Below, piece by piece: positions 23,246 through 35,412 of a stretch of DNA of 64,000 nucleotides. Each line of letters begins with the position of its first letter. Within the stretch, counting starts at the first letter, position 1. The stretch comes from Hordeum vulgare subsp. vulgare (taxonomy: Eukaryota > Streptophyta > Magnoliopsida > Poales > Poaceae): assembly GCF_904849725.1 (NCBI RefSeq), contig NC_058523.1:203325689-203389688 (forward strand), in the 5' to 3' direction. The notes beneath the pieces are model-generated. The model searched no databases. It was given only the letters and a program-made list of their open reading frames with translations, and had not been told where the DNA came from. Both the position numbers and the translations under genes were made by a program.

Positions 23246-24758
23246 TGATACGTCTCGAACGTATCTGTAATTTTTGATGGTTCCATTCTATTATCTTGTC
23301 AAACTTTGGATGTGTTGTATGCCTTTTATATCGTTTTTTGGGACTAACTTATTAACTCAGTGCCAAGTGCCAGTTCCAGTTTTTTCCGTGTTTTTGACCC
23401 CTTTCAAAGGAGAATTTTAAACGGTGTCCAAACGGAATAAAACTTCCGAAAAGATTTTTTTCCGAAACAGAAGATAGGCAAGGGACTTGAGAACCAAGGC
23501 AGAGGCCACCAGGGGAGGCCACAAGCCCCCAAGGCGCGGCTAGGGGGGCCCGCGCCTAGCAGGATTGTGGGCCCCCTGTGGCTCATCAGCCCTACCTCTT
23601 CCGCCTATAAATTCCCGAAAAATCCAAAACTGCGTGAGAGATCCACGAAAATACTTTTCCACCGCCGCAAGCTTCTGTCTCTGCAAGATCCCATCTAGGG
23701 AACGTTCTGGTGCCCTACCGGAGGGGGGATTCGGATACGGAGGGCTTCTTCATCAACACCATGACCTCTCCGATGATGCATGAGTAGTTCACCATAGACC
23801 TTCGGGTCCATAGCTAGTAGCTAGATGGCTTCTTCTCTCTCTTGGATCTTCAATACAAAGTTCTCCATGATCTTCATGGAGATATATCCGATGTAATCTT
23901 ATTTTGCGGTGTGTTTGTCGAGATCCGATGAATTGTGGATTTATGATTAGATTATCTATGAATCTTATTTGAGTTTCTTCTGATTTGTTATATGCATGAT
24001 TTCATATAGTTGTAATTCGCTTCGAGTTGTGGTTTTTTTTTGGCCAACTTGATCTATGATCCTTGCAATGGGAGAAGTGCTTGGTTTTGGGTTCATACCA
24101 TGCGGTAACCTCACCCAGTGACAGAAGGGGTAGCGAGGCACGCATCGTGTTGTTGCCATCAAGGGTAAAAAGATGGGGGTTACATCATTGGTTTGAGTTT
24201 ATCCCTCTACATCATGTCATCTTGCTTAAGGCGTTACTCTGTTCGTTATGAACTCAATACACTAGATGCATGCTGGATAGCAGTCGATGTGTGGAGTAAT
24301 AGTAGTAGATGCACAAAGTATCGGTCTACTTGTTTCGGACGAGATGCCTATATGTATGATCATTGCCTTAGATATTATCATGACTTTGCGCGGTTCTATC
24401 AATTGCTCGACAGTAATTTGTTCACCCACCGTAATATTTGCTATTTTGAGAGAAGCCTCTAGTGAACACTATGGCCCCTGGGTTTACTTCACATCATATT
24501 TTCAGCCTTACACTTTTACTTTGTTGCACTTTCCTCCTTCAGATCTCACTTTGCAATTAATCTTGAAGGGATTGACGACCCTTTTATAGCGTTGGTTGCA
24601 AGCTCGTTTGTGTTTGCGCAGGTACTCTGGACACTTGGCTTTATTCTCCTACTGGATTGATACCTTGGTTCTCAAACTGAGGGAAATACTTAATGCTCCT
24701 GTGCTGCATCACCCTTTCCTCTTCAAGGGAAAAACCAACGCAAGCTAAACAGGCAGCA
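23246..24758 (+). repeat. Element C 5' LTR
   Basis: It is 1513 bp, TGATACGTCTCG to ...AGGCAGCA. A GC-rich hairpin (about 23515-23575, inner arms aggcgcgg at 23532-23539 and ccgcgcct at 23550-23557) lies directly upstream of a TATA box (TATAAAT, 23606-23612). That marks U3 and a likely start site near 23640. Confidence 0.85.
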
Positions 24759-24768
24759 GAAGGATTTC

Positions 24769-24786
24769 TGGCGCCGTTGCCGGGGA
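24769..24786 (+). other. Primer binding site of element C, tRNA-Asp type
   Basis: TGGCGCCGTTGCCGGGGA is complementary to the 3' end of plant tRNA-Asp, the usual Athila primer. It starts 10 bases after the LTR. Confidence 0.85.
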
Positions 24787-25057
24787 GGATCAAGTCAAGA
24801 ATAGTCTCCCGTCAACGTGTCAATCTCTGGCGTCGGGGATTATTCCAAGTGAAGCTTATCCAAGTAAGTGTCGCAAACTCATCTCTTGCATTTAGTTTTT
24901 TTGCCTCTCATTTTCCTCTCCCCCACTTCTGAAAAACAAAAATTTACAAAAATATTTGCCTTTTTCGTTCGCACTTTCTTTCGCTTGCTTTCTGTTTGCT
25001 TGTGTTGCCTTGTGCCTTCAATATGATTGCATCTTCGCTTGCTGAAAATCTATTGAT

Positions 25058-25804
25058 ATGGATCATCATCCACTTGCTAATCTCTTTAAGAGATCCAATT
25101 ATGTTTATCCAATTGCTAGTGAGTTGAGTGCACTTGACTTTCTCTATGGAGTTTTTCTTGAGATGCGTGAATCTGAAAATCGTGACGAAGAAATTGATGA
25201 AGTGATTCACGAGGGCTCCTTGAATGAAAAGCATGACTGCAATGGTTTCACTATGAATTCTATTAGTGACAATCATGCTAAAAATATGCAAAACCCTAAG
25301 CTTGGGGATGATAGTTTTGCTATGTCCACTACTTGTTGCAATGATCGTGATTGGGGTGACAATTTTTCTTATGATCTTGAAAATTTGTTTAAGCCTCATG
25401 ATGATTATGATATTTGCAATAATATTGAAAGTGGGTTTGGAGAAGTCATGACTTTAGTTGATGATAATCCCACTATTTTTGAAGAGCGTCAACTTTGCAT
25501 GGATGTGAATCATGAAAAGAATATCCTTCGTGATAGCTATATTGTTGAATTTGATTATGATCCCACATGTACTTGCTATGAGAGAGGAAAATATTGTGGT
25601 AGAAACTTTCATGTTACCAAATCACCTCTCGTTATGTTGAGATTGATATTGTCTCTTTCTTCTTCCTTGCATATGGTAACTATTGGTTGTCTTGACAATC
25701 TGTTTTCCTATAAAATGCCTATGCATAGGAAGTATGTTAGACTTAGATATGTCTGTCACATATTACATGACACTCTCTTCGTTTCCGATTGCTATCTTTT
25801 ATGA
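25058..25804 (+). CDS. Element C single ORF, 248 aa, function unknown
   Basis: This is the only substantial frame inside element C. It opens MDHHPLANLFKRSNYVYPIA, is acidic and Asn/Asp/Cys-rich in the middle (FAMSTTCCND, LENLFKPHDDYDICNN), and ends with a hydrophobic segment (LVMLRLILSLSSSLHMV) that could be a membrane anchor. It has no capsid, zinc-knuckle or enzyme motif I can name. It stands where gag should be. It has stayed open although the LTRs have diverged. About 45 nt after the stop is a gcgcttgttgggaggcaacc motif that I associate with Triticeae Athila elements. Confidence 0.55.
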   Translation: MDHHPLANLFKRSNYVYPIASELSALDFLYGVFLEMRESENRDEEIDEVIHEGSLNEKHDCNGFTMNSISDNHAKNMQNPKLGDDSFAMSTTCCNDRDWGDNFSYDLENLFKPHDDYDICNNIESGFGEVMTLVDDNPTIFEERQLCMDVNHEKNILRDSYIVEFDYDPTCTCYERGKYCGRNFHVTKSPLVMLRLILSLSSSLHMVTIGCLDNLFSYKMPMHRKYVRLRYVCHILHDTLFVSDCYLL

Positions 25805-28479
25805 GCGCATCATTGAATTATCAATGCCTAGCTAAGGGCGTTAAACAATAGCGCTTGTTGGGAGGCAACCCAGTGAATTTATCTTTGCTTTTTTGCTTTC
25901 TGTTTTGTTGCGTCCACACCATCATAATTCTGTTATGATTGTGTTTTTTTGTGTTTGTTTTCGTGTTTGAGCCAAGTAAAACCTTTATGACTAGTTTGGT
26001 GATGGTTGTTTGATCCTGCTGGAAAAAGACAGAAACTTTTCGCTCACGAAATTATATTTCATTTTTATCCAGAAAGAGATTTTGAGTTGATTCTTTTTTC
26101 TGCTGGTTAATATGCCTTTTTCCGAGGCTGTCGTAATTTTTTCAGATTTTGTGAGGTACCAGAAGTATACGAAGTATACAGATTGCTATAGACTGGTCTG
26201 TTTTTGAGAGATTGTGTTTTTGTTGTGTTGGTTGCTTGTTTTGATTAAACTATGGATAGTATCGGGGGGTAATAGCCGTGGAAAAGTGAGAATACAGTAA
26301 TCTAACACCAATATAAATAGAAATCAAGATTGCTACAATACCTAAACAGGTGGTAGTTTGTTTTCTTGTGCTAATGATATCACGAGTTTCTGTTTAAGTT
26401 TTGTGTTGTGAAGTTTTCAAGTTTTGGGTGATGTTCTCATGGACAAAGGGATAAAGAGTGGAAAGAGCTCAAGCTAGGGGATGCCCAAGGCATCCCAAGC
26501 CAAATTCAAGGACACCATAAAGCCTAAGCTTGGGGATGCCCCGAGAAGGCATCCCCTCTTTCGTCTTCAATCCATTGGTAACATTACTTGGAGCTATATT
26601 TTTATTCACCACATGATATGTGTTTTTCTTGGAGCGTCTTGTATCGTAGGAGTCTTTTCTTTTTGTTGTGTCACATTCATCCTTGATGCACACATTTTGA
26701 GAAAGACATGCACTCATCGTGAATTTTCTAGAATACTCTTTGTGCTTCTCTTATATCTTTTGAGCTAGACAATGTTGCTCTATGTGCTTCATTTAGATCT
26801 TTTAGGGCACGGCGGTGCGTAACTTGGTAGTTGGCTTGCGCTATGGAAGTAGTCCCAAAGGTGATAGGTATCCAAATAGGATACAATAAACTTCCATATT
26901 CATGTGCATTGAGTAGAAAGAGAAGTTTGATTCCTCTCAATTAGTTTTGAGATGTGGATTTGGTAATATTAAGAGTTATGTTAGTAGGGTGTTGTGGATC
27001 TAGAAATACTTGTGTTGAAGTTAGTGATTCCCGTAACATGCACGTATGGTGAACCGCTATGTTAGGAAGTCGGAGCATAATTGAACTATTGATTGTCATC
27101 CTTTGTGTTGCGGTCGGGATCGCACGATGGTTAACACCTACCAACCCTTCCCCTAGGAGTATGCGTTTAGCACTATGTTATGATTACTAACAAAAACTTT
27201 TGAAATAAGTATGGGAGTTCTTCATGAATAATGTGAGTCCATGGTATAGATGCACTTTCACCTTCCACCATCGCTAGCCTTTCTAGTACCGCGCAATTTT
27301 TGCCGGTGCACAAACCCACCATATGCCTTCCTCAAAACAGCCACCATACCTACCTACTATGGCATTTTCATAAACATTCCGAGATATATTGCCATGCAAC
27401 TCCCACCGTTCCGTTTCATGACTTGTGTCATCACTCTCTTATTGCCATTGCATGATCGTAAGGTAGCTAGCGAGATGTTTCAACGTCATACGCCAAGCTA
27501 GATCGTTGCACATCCCGGTACACTGACGGAGGCATTCCCCATAGAGTCATCATCGTTCTAAGCTTTGAGCTGTGAGTAAATAAAAGTGTGATAATCATCA
27601 TTTTTAGAGCATTGTCCCATGTGAGGAAATAAAAAAAGAGGCCAAAGTTGCCCACATAAAAAAAGAGATATGGGAAGAGGCCAAAGAGCCCAAACAAAAC
27701 AAAAGAGAAGAAGAGAGAAGGGACATTGCTACTATCTCTTTCCACACTTGTGCTTCATATTAGCACCAAGTTCTTCATGATTGAGAGCCTCTCGTTTTGT
27801 CACCACCATATGCTAGTGGGAATCTTCGTTATATAACTTGGCTTGTATATTCCAATGATGGACTTCCTCAAAATTGCCCTAGGTCTTCGTGAGCAAGCAA
27901 GTTGGATGCACACCCACTAGTTCTCCTTTTGAGCTTTAACATACTTATAGCTCTAGTGCATCCTTTGTATGGAAATCCCTACTCATTCACATTGACATCA
28001 ATTAATGGGAATCTCCATAACCCTTTGATACCCGAGTCAATGTGACCATCTCCTCCTTTTTGTCTCACAACCTCCACCACACTCTATTCCACCATAGTGC
28101 TATATCCATGGCTCACGCTCATGTATTGCGTGAGAGTTGAAAAAGGTTTGAGAAAGTAAGAGTGCAAAAACAATTACTTGGCCAATACCGGGGTTGTGCA
28201 TGATTTAAATTACTTGTGTGGGGATCATGGAGCATAGCCAGACTGTATGATTTTGTAGGGATAACTTTCTTTGGCCTTGTTATTTCGAAAGTTCATGATT
28301 ACCTTTCTAGTTTGCTTGAAGTATTATTGTTTTCATGTCAATAGAAAACTATTGTTTTGAATCTTACGGATCTGAACATTCATGTCAAATGAAAGAAGTT
28401 ACAAAGGACAACTATGCTAGGTAGCATTCCACATCAAAAATTCAATCTTTATCACTTCCCTACTTGAGGACGAGCAGGA
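25805..28479 (+). other. Element C non-coding 3' region
   Basis: About 2.7 kb follows without a supported gene. It holds two adjacent stem-loops (26477-26496 and 26532-26556), the second starting with a PPT-like aagcttggggatgcc, and A-rich stretches near 27625-27720. It resembles the spacers between the 3' ORF and the 3' LTR in A and B. Confidence 0.5.
26477..26556 (+). other. Twin stem-loops with PPT-like sequence
   Basis: Stem 1 is gggatgcc (26478-26485) with ggcatccc (26489-26496) around a 3-nt loop. Stem 2 is ggggatgcc (26532-26540) with ggcatcccc (26548-26556) around a 7-nt loop. Both stems are perfect. Stem 2 is preceded by taagctt, giving the same taagcttggggatgc string as the terminal PPT at 28483. 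Confidence 0.8.
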
Positions 28480-28497
28480 GTTAAGCTTGGGGATGCT
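28480..28497 (+). other. Element C polypurine tract
   Basis: The string gttaagcttggggatgct lies directly before the TGATACG that opens the 3' LTR. Confidence 0.75.
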
Positions 28498-29953
28498 TGA
28501 TACGTCTCCAACGTATCTATAATTTTTGATTGTTCCATGCTATTATCTTGTGAAACTTTGGATGTTTTGTATGCCTTTTATATCTTTTTTGGGACTAACT
28601 TATTAACTCAGTGCCAAGTGCGAGTTCCTGTTTTTTCCGTGTTTTTGACCGCTTTCAGAGGACAATTTTAAATGGTGTCCAAACGGAATAAAACTTCCGA
28701 AAATATTTTTTCTGGAACAGAAGATATGCAAGGGACTTGAGAACCAAGGCAGAGGCCACCAGGGGAGGCCACAAGCCCCCTAGGCGCGGCCAGGGGGGCC
28801 TGCGCCTAGTAGGCTTGTGGGACCGCTATGGCTTGTCTGCCCTACCTCTTCCGCCTATAAATTCCCGAAAAATCCAAAACTACGCGAGAGATCCACGAAA
28901 ATACTTTTCCGCCACCGCAAGCTTCTGTCTCCGCAAGATCCCATCTGGGGCACGTTCTGGTGCCCTGCCGAAGGGGGATTCGGATACGGAGGGCTTCTTC
29001 ATCAACACCAAGACCTCTCCGATGATGCGTGAGTAGTTCACCATAGACCTTCGGGTCCATAGCTAGTAGCTAGATGGCTTCTTCTCTCTCATGGATCTTC
29101 AATACAAAGTTCTCCATGATCTTCATGGAGATCTATCCGATGTAATCTTCTTTTGCGGTGTGTTTGTCGAGATCCGATGAATTGTGGATTTATGATGAGA
29201 TCATCTATGTATCTTATTTGAGTTTCTTCTGATCTCTTATATGCATGATTTCATATCCTTGTAATTCTCTTTGAGTTGTGGGTTCTGTTTGGCCAACTTG
29301 ATCTATGATTCTTGCAATGGGAGAAGTGCTTTATTTTGGGTTCATACCGTGCGGTGACCTCACCCAGTGACAGAAGGGGTAGCGAGGCACGCATCGTGTT
29401 GTTGCCATCAAGGGTAAAAAGATGGGGTTTACTCTGTTCGTCATGAACTCAATACACTAGATGCATGCTGGATAGCGGTCGATGTGTGGAGTAATAGTAG
29501 TAGATGCAGAAAGTATCAGTCTACTTGTTTCGGACGTGATGCCTATATGTATGATCATTGCCTTAGATATCTTCATGACTTTGCGCGGTTCTATCAATTG
29601 CTCGACAGTAATTTGTTCACCCACCATAATATTTGCTATTTTGAGAGAAGCCTCTAGTGAACACTATGGCCCCCGGGTCTACTTCACATCATATTTTCAG
29701 CCTTACACTTTTACTTTGTTGCACTTTACGCCTTCAGATCTCACTTTGAAATCAATCTTGAAGGGATTGACAACCCCTTTATAACATTGGGTGCAAGCTC
29801 GTTTGTGTTTGCGCAGGTACTCTGGACACTTGGCTTAATTCTCCTACTGGATTGAAACATTGGTTCTCAAACTGAGCAAAATAATTACTTCTCCTGTGCT
29901 GCATCACCCTTTCCTCTTCAAGGGAAAAACCAACGCAAGCTCAAGAGGCAGTA
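28498..29953 (+). repeat. Element C 3' LTR
   Basis: It is 1456 bp and matches the 5' LTR closely. A 54-bp segment of the 5' LTR (between gttac at 24179 and gttac at 24233) is missing near 29426-29432. The hairpin (about 28763-28823) and TATA box (from 28856) are kept. It ends AGGCAGTA, where the 5' LTR has AGGCAGCA. Confidence 0.85.
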
Positions 29954-29958
29954 GCACC

Positions 29959-30476
29959 GTCATCGCCCGATCTCCTGCTTCCAAGGTCGTGAACCTCACG
30001 GGTCTGCCGTCTCCCAAGGCTCAGGGCCTTCACTCGGCCCGAGCATCTCCTCCTCTTTGTCGCCACGCCCCAGTAGGCCAGGCATGAGCATGGCCTGTTG
30101 GAGCCGCTGGTAGGTGGCAGCCGCGTTCCCCAACCCGAACGGCATGAAGGTGCCGGCGCGCAGGTACACCCACCGATGGTCAGTCAGCATGGGCTAGAAG
30201 GAGCCTTGAGCCGTGACTGTGTCGGTTGTGAGCGTTTTGATGAAGGCACGGGGCCGGTCGACCGTGCCGATGACGGCGACTACGATTGGTGGTGCAGGAT
30301 AGTCCCCGCCTCGCATGGCCCGGGCCTCTCGAAGTTCTGGATCGCTCTGATGAGGGACGCACGCCGGAGCTCGCCCTCGGGTTGTGCTCGAGCGCCACCC
30401 TCGGCTCAATGGTCAGGCCAGGGACCTCCCCGGTGGGAGCCCCCGGCCCTGACCCAAGGAGGGCGACGAGCGCGCC
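29959..30476 (-). pseudogene. pol: T1 reverse transcriptase remnant
   Basis: On the minus strand, around 30150-30090, the frame reads RAGTFMPFGLGNAAATYQRL. This is the conserved RT block (MPFGL-x-NA-x-ATYQR) that precedes the catalytic YxDD box. The catalytic box itself is gone. The frame stops within 30 codons and then meets element C. The upstream half (30200-30476) is frameshifted and not clearly alignable. It is bounded by C on one side and T2 on the other. Confidence 0.55.
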
Positions 30477-31354
30477 TGTTGGCGTTCTGGGAATGGGGGA
30501 CCCAGACCTGCCTGCCTGCGGCCCATGGCAGGCCCACTTCGTCAACACAAGACCGGCAAGGAACAACATCATCCTGAACAAGGACCTCGCGAGGGGCCAA
30601 GGCTCGCGAGGAAGAGTGTTGTCAAGACCCGCAGGGGGCCCTCCTCACGACCCCTCCGGAGCGGCGGATATTTCAAGGCAAGGTCGGGCCTCAGGAGTCA
30701 AGGATGACACCATGGAAGGACAGGAGATTAGAAGATGGCAGGACATGACAGTCCCCCCTTTAGTGCAAAGAAGGTGGGAGCGAATCAGGACGCAAAGGCA
30801 TCTCCTAAAGGTTTCCCTTCTGGTGCAACAAGACCATGGCCGCCCACCGGCAGGACGGGCGTCATCCCTGTGCTCACCTCTAAGGCGCTGGCAGCGGCTT
30901 TGCAGGCAAAGACCACTTTTGACAGGGGAAACATGTTTCTTTGTCCCCCACCGAAGTTGGCCGTTGTGGCATCCCTTCCCGCCAACGATAAGGGAAGAGA
31001 AAGCGGTCCTCCACTATAAATAGAGAGGGTAGGATACTTGGCAAAGGGATCGGATCATCGAAACCATAGAATAACACACCAAGCCACTTGGCCTCCGGAG
31101 GCCCGAGAGCACTGTACTAGTTCATCCATCAACCTCCTCGAGAGGCAATCCACCAAAAGCAGGAGTAGGGTTTTACTCTTTGCAGCGGAACGACCCTGGG
31201 TAAACTACTGTGTTCTATGTTCCCCTCACCTTTGAGTGAGTTCATCGTTGTCTCCATCGAGTAGCGGGCTAGGTTAGGTCTAGCTGAGAGAGAGATCGCC
31301 ATACACGCCCCTATATTCCTATCCTTAGGGTCTCGCGGAGCCCGAAATCTGACA
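30477..31354 (+). repeat. T2 5' LTR
   Basis: It is 878 bp, TGTTGGCGTTCTGG to ...AATCTGACA. A TATA box (TATAAATA) is at 31015-31022. It is directly comparable with the T1 LTRs and with the 3' fragment at 46760-47027. The five bases before it are gcgcc. Confidence 0.85.
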
Positions 31355-31356
31355 TT

Positions 31357-31372
31357 TGGCGCGCCCGGTAGG
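31357..31372 (+). other. T2 primer binding site
   Basis: TGGCGCGCCCGGTAGG begins two bases after the LTR. The site is characteristic of grass Tat/Retand elements. I do not assign the tRNA with confidence. Confidence 0.65.
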
Positions 31373-32520
31373 CGGCGTGTGCAGGTTTCCCCTAGCTTCC
31401 TCCTTCCTAGGTCGCTGCATCGATGGTCGGCGACCGACCAGCCTCTCTGAGCTTCGCCAAGCTGGTCTCTGACCACCATGTCACAGCGGCCGAAATCTCG
31501 CATGCCGGCGTCGCGGGACCACGCGGCACGTACCAGGTCGTCAACATCGCCTCCACCGTGCAGCCACCCGAGTCACCCAGGCGCATGGTGGTTGGGTGGC
31601 AGCCCAAGCACCCGTAGTGCGCCGCATCAACCTGGGAGATCTCAACACACACGACACGTTGCAGATAACAAGAGAGATGCTCTGCCAACGAACGACGCCA
31701 GGAGGATTTGACGTCCAGGCGGACCACATCATGGAGATAATCGCCATTGCCCAGAAGACCATCCAGCCAAGTGCATCCTCAAGGCCATAGGCGCCGGGTG
31801 TCGGGAGTTTACACCACGTGCCGGCCCCTGAGCTCCGAGGCCCTGCGTACCCTGGGCAGGGCCGAGAGAGACGCGTTTCGCGCTGCCCTGCACCTTCTCC
31901 AGACCCCAGCAAACGGCCATGAAGCACACCGTGCCGACAACCACCAGGGACGCGACGAGAGCGGCGGGGCCACCGACGCACACGCTAGTGCGCATCACCA
32001 AGACCAGGTCGGCCCTCGACAGCCCAGGGCGGCTAGATAGGAACGCTCCCTCCGGTGCAGCCAGCTGAGGGCGGAGGCGATGGCGTAGACGAACTACGAC
32101 CACAGAGACATGACGGGACGCCAATGAGGGAATCAACATCGGGCGGCACCAGGACCAGCCCATGGCGGCAACAGGAACAAGCGACTTCATGTGGAGGCCT
32201 ATCGCAGGAAGATGTCCGAGCAGTACGACAGGGGGGATCCCCCTCCACCACCAAGAGGGACTGCCGCCATCGCACTGATGACCGGCCATGGGGGACGGGC
32301 GAGTGACTGGATGGAGCCGTACATGCCACAGTATGCGGCACTACCTCATCCTCCCACGAAGAAGAGCTTCAGGCGTCCCCTCAGGGCGTCTATCCACCTC
32401 AGGAGTGAGGAACGTCTGGGGGCTCCTCCTTGAGCCGAGCCCGAAAGGCTCGGGCAGGGAGGCACCCTCAAGCCACGGGGCGTGGTGCTAGCCGCCTCTC
32501 CCCATGGAGGGACTACGTAG
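31373..32520 (+). pseudogene. T2 leader and gag remnant
   Basis: Short plus-strand frames (31423-31617, 31596-31790, 31747-32040) with many stops cover this stretch. Fragments such as LGDLNTHDTLQITREML have coding-like composition, but I cannot identify a gag domain. I treat it as decayed gag-leader sequence mainly from its position. Confidence 0.35.
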
Positions 32521-34830
32521 GGCCAAGCCCACGAGCCTCAAGAGGATGATTCGCACGCCACGACGAGGCGCAAGAGGCGCGGATCACCCGCGACGACCAC
32601 GATACAGGCGTGGGCGTCGGGGGCCTAGTCTCGCGAGGCGCTCCTCAGGTTCAAGGGGGCATCAACCATTCGGCGAGGTAATTTTTTGGATCTACTACCT
32701 TAAGGAGTGTCTTCTGACTGCACAGACTTCAACTGCTCAAGGCATTCTCCTGCAAGTCGTATCTTTTACAATTTCCATTGCATTCACTTGGCGACCTGAC
32801 ACGCGGCTTTTCTTGCGTCCTTCGGCGATCCACTGTTTCCCGTTTGAGGGAACTGGCCACAACGCATCGCCCCAACGCGGGAATTGGGGAGCCCCACGGC
32901 CCCTCGGGACCACGGTCGACAGGATAAAATGAGAGTCGCTTGAGCGTCCAAGGGGAGTCCAGAGCATGGCGCTCCAGGAGCCTTACCGGTCACAAGGCCA
33001 CCTGCCATCCTTGATATCATCCACGCACACTTGGTCGTTATCAGGAGTGGCAGGGCTTGACCCTGCAGCCGAGATCGTCCATTCGGTTGCAAACAACGAT
33101 GGTTGGGAAATGTGTGGGACCGGGTCCTGGCGACACAGAGTTGCTTGAGCATCAAAGAGGGGATCCTGAGCATCGTGCCTCAGGAGCCTTACCGGTCATA
33201 AGGCCACCTGCCGCACTTGATATCGTCCACGGACATTTGGTCATTATCAGGGGAGGCAGGGCTTGACCCCAAAGCTACACCCGTTCATTCGATCACACGC
33301 AACGGTGGTTGGGAAATGTGTGGGACTGGATCTTAGTGACGCAGAGCTGCTCGAAAATTAAAGGGGGCTCCTGAGCATCGCGCCTCAGGAGCGTTACCGG
33401 TCACAAAGCCACTCGACCAGCCTGGTGTCGTCCAGGCTTGCTCGGTATCGCGGGATGTCGGGGCCTTGCCTTGTGAGGCGCCTCACGACAGCAAGGAAAT
33501 GTGCGGGACTAGGACCCGTCAACGTAGAGTCATAAAAAGCCCTTAATAGGCCTCCCGGGAAGGAGCACAAGCATGCAGGACCTGCATCAACCCGTCGCAC
33601 CTCTGCATCATTCTTCAATCCTTCCAGAACCTACTTCATCCCGTGACACTCTCACGTAATAACAAGCCGAGGTTGTATACGCTCAAGGCCCCCCCGAGGA
33701 TGTGGAAGGGGTCCACCCCACGCCTAGTGGAAGACCTATGCTCCGCGCTGGGTACAACACAGTCCCCCAATGTCTCTAGAAGCTTAGGCCCCCATGCCTT
33801 GGGGGTAGGGACACCCGCGAGGCCAAAGCGTCCTCACGACCTCCCATATACACCCCCACTGTGACACTCTCACGTAATAACGAGCCGAGGCTGTATACGC
33901 CGAGGGCCCCCTGTGGACGCGGAAGGGGTCCACCTGACGCCTACTGGAAGACCTTAGCTCCGCGCTGGGTACAAAGACGAAGGAAGTCAGCATGGCCTAC
34001 CAATGACCATGCTCGCACGTGGCAAGGAAACCCATATAGTCCGCCAATGACTATGCCAACTTTAAATGCCGGACGCGACACTTTCTTTCTTTCTCTTGGA
34101 TTCGAACTATTTTCCACTAAGTTTGAACTCGCTGATTTCTTAAGTTGGTTTTTTCTAGTCTTAAAGCCCGATGTTTGAAAAATAAAAAAGGGGGGAAACC
34201 TTCTCTAGTGTTTCTTATTTCACTGGCTTTGAAACCACCCGTCCGGAGGACGTATTTGGAGACAACTGCACCGCGCCACCCCAAGGAGTCGAGGAACATG
34301 AATGCAAGGACTGACCGCCTCAGGGGCAACGTTTTTCAGTGGTCAACCCCCACTCGGGGGGCCGAACCAAAACTTGATACCACCACAAAGAGTGTCGGGA
34401 GGCCTGAGGGCTCCCCTGGGGCAATGACCAAAGGGACAAGGTGCAGAATCGATCGGGCGCCAGAAAGGGGGTTCCTGGGCGAGCCTCGGGAGCCTTACCG
34501 GCCATTAAGGCCGGGGCTTGACGATGCAGAGCGGCTAGCATGTCAACGGGGAGCTCCTGAGCAGCGCGCCTCAGGAGCCTTACTGGTCGCAAAGCCACTC
34601 GGTCCCCCAGGGTGCCGGGGCTTTGCCCCATGAGGGACAACGTTGGTAACGGGTTGAACCTCATGGCAGCGAGGAAATGTGTGGGACCGGGACTTGCAGA
34701 CATAGAGTGCCGTAAGGGTCTTCACCTCGTCCCGCTGCGGAACATGAGCTACATCGAGGGACCTACGCGAGGGACCAACACAAATCCACAAGCTAAGTGC
34801 CTCAAAGGCCCTGACCTGGACCCTCTCGCT
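32521..34830. repeat. T2 non-coding region with ~205-bp and ~218-bp tandem repeats
   Basis: The core (c/g)ttaccggtca recurs at 32981, 33187 and 33392 (period ~205 bp). Diverged relatives lie near 34493 and 34578. A second unit with gtgacactctcacgtaata starts at 33643 and 33861 (218 bp). These correspond, inverted, to the T1 arrays at 21590-22290 and 22531-22905. I see no gene here. Confidence 0.75.
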
Positions 34831-35412
34831 TTACGATAAACTAATGGTGAATTGAAATATGCACACTAAGAAAGGATGCAGGACCTAAGGATTCAACGGC
34901 AGCAAGGAGAGATTCCAGCACCCAAGCACTCGGCAGCACGAGAAGTGCCCCGGGAAGGCAGAACTCCCGGAGGGACGTGTTTCCCTCGTCGCCCCAAGCC
35001 ACGGCAGCTGCAGCGACGTGCCCTAAGCTTTGCAGCCCCGCTACAACAACCACCAGCACGGAAACGTCACCTCAAGAGAAAAAGAAAAGAGGATAACAAC
35101 AAAGGTAATAGCAACAAAAGCATAACGCCCAGTAGGGCAGAGTTCTAGATTCACCATTACAGGAGCAGGCAAACGGGATCATGGGGCACTAAAGGGAGGG
35201 GCTGCCGGCATCACCCATGGTGCCGGCTGGCCCAACGTCAGGACCACCCTCCTCGCTTGACGCGAGCACCTGGATGTACTGCCCCACCAGGGCGACCACG
35301 TGCGGGTGAATCTCATCCTGGAGAAGACGGCGAGACTCAACGGGCGCCGGTTTGACGACGCACCGGAGGTCAGGCTCCGGGGCGAGGCATCGCAAGTTGG
35401 AGAAGACGAGCG

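Larger units (their letters stand above)
23246..29953 (+). mobile_element. Element C: non-autonomous Athila-like LTR retrotransposon
   Basis: The order is 5' LTR 23246-24758, PBS for tRNA-Asp, one ORF (25058-25804), non-coding DNA with hairpins, PPT, 3' LTR 28498-29953. LTRs open TGATACGTCT as in A and B. There is no gag, protease, RT or integrase motif in the 3.7 kb interior, so it must have used proteins of another element. It is inserted in T1. Confidence 0.8.

Noticed and set aside
29957..29961. Element C LTR end at ...GTAGCA (29956)
   Set aside because: The next five bases (ccgtc) do not match the left flank. Ending at 29953 gives gcacc against gcgcc and aligns with the 5' LTR.
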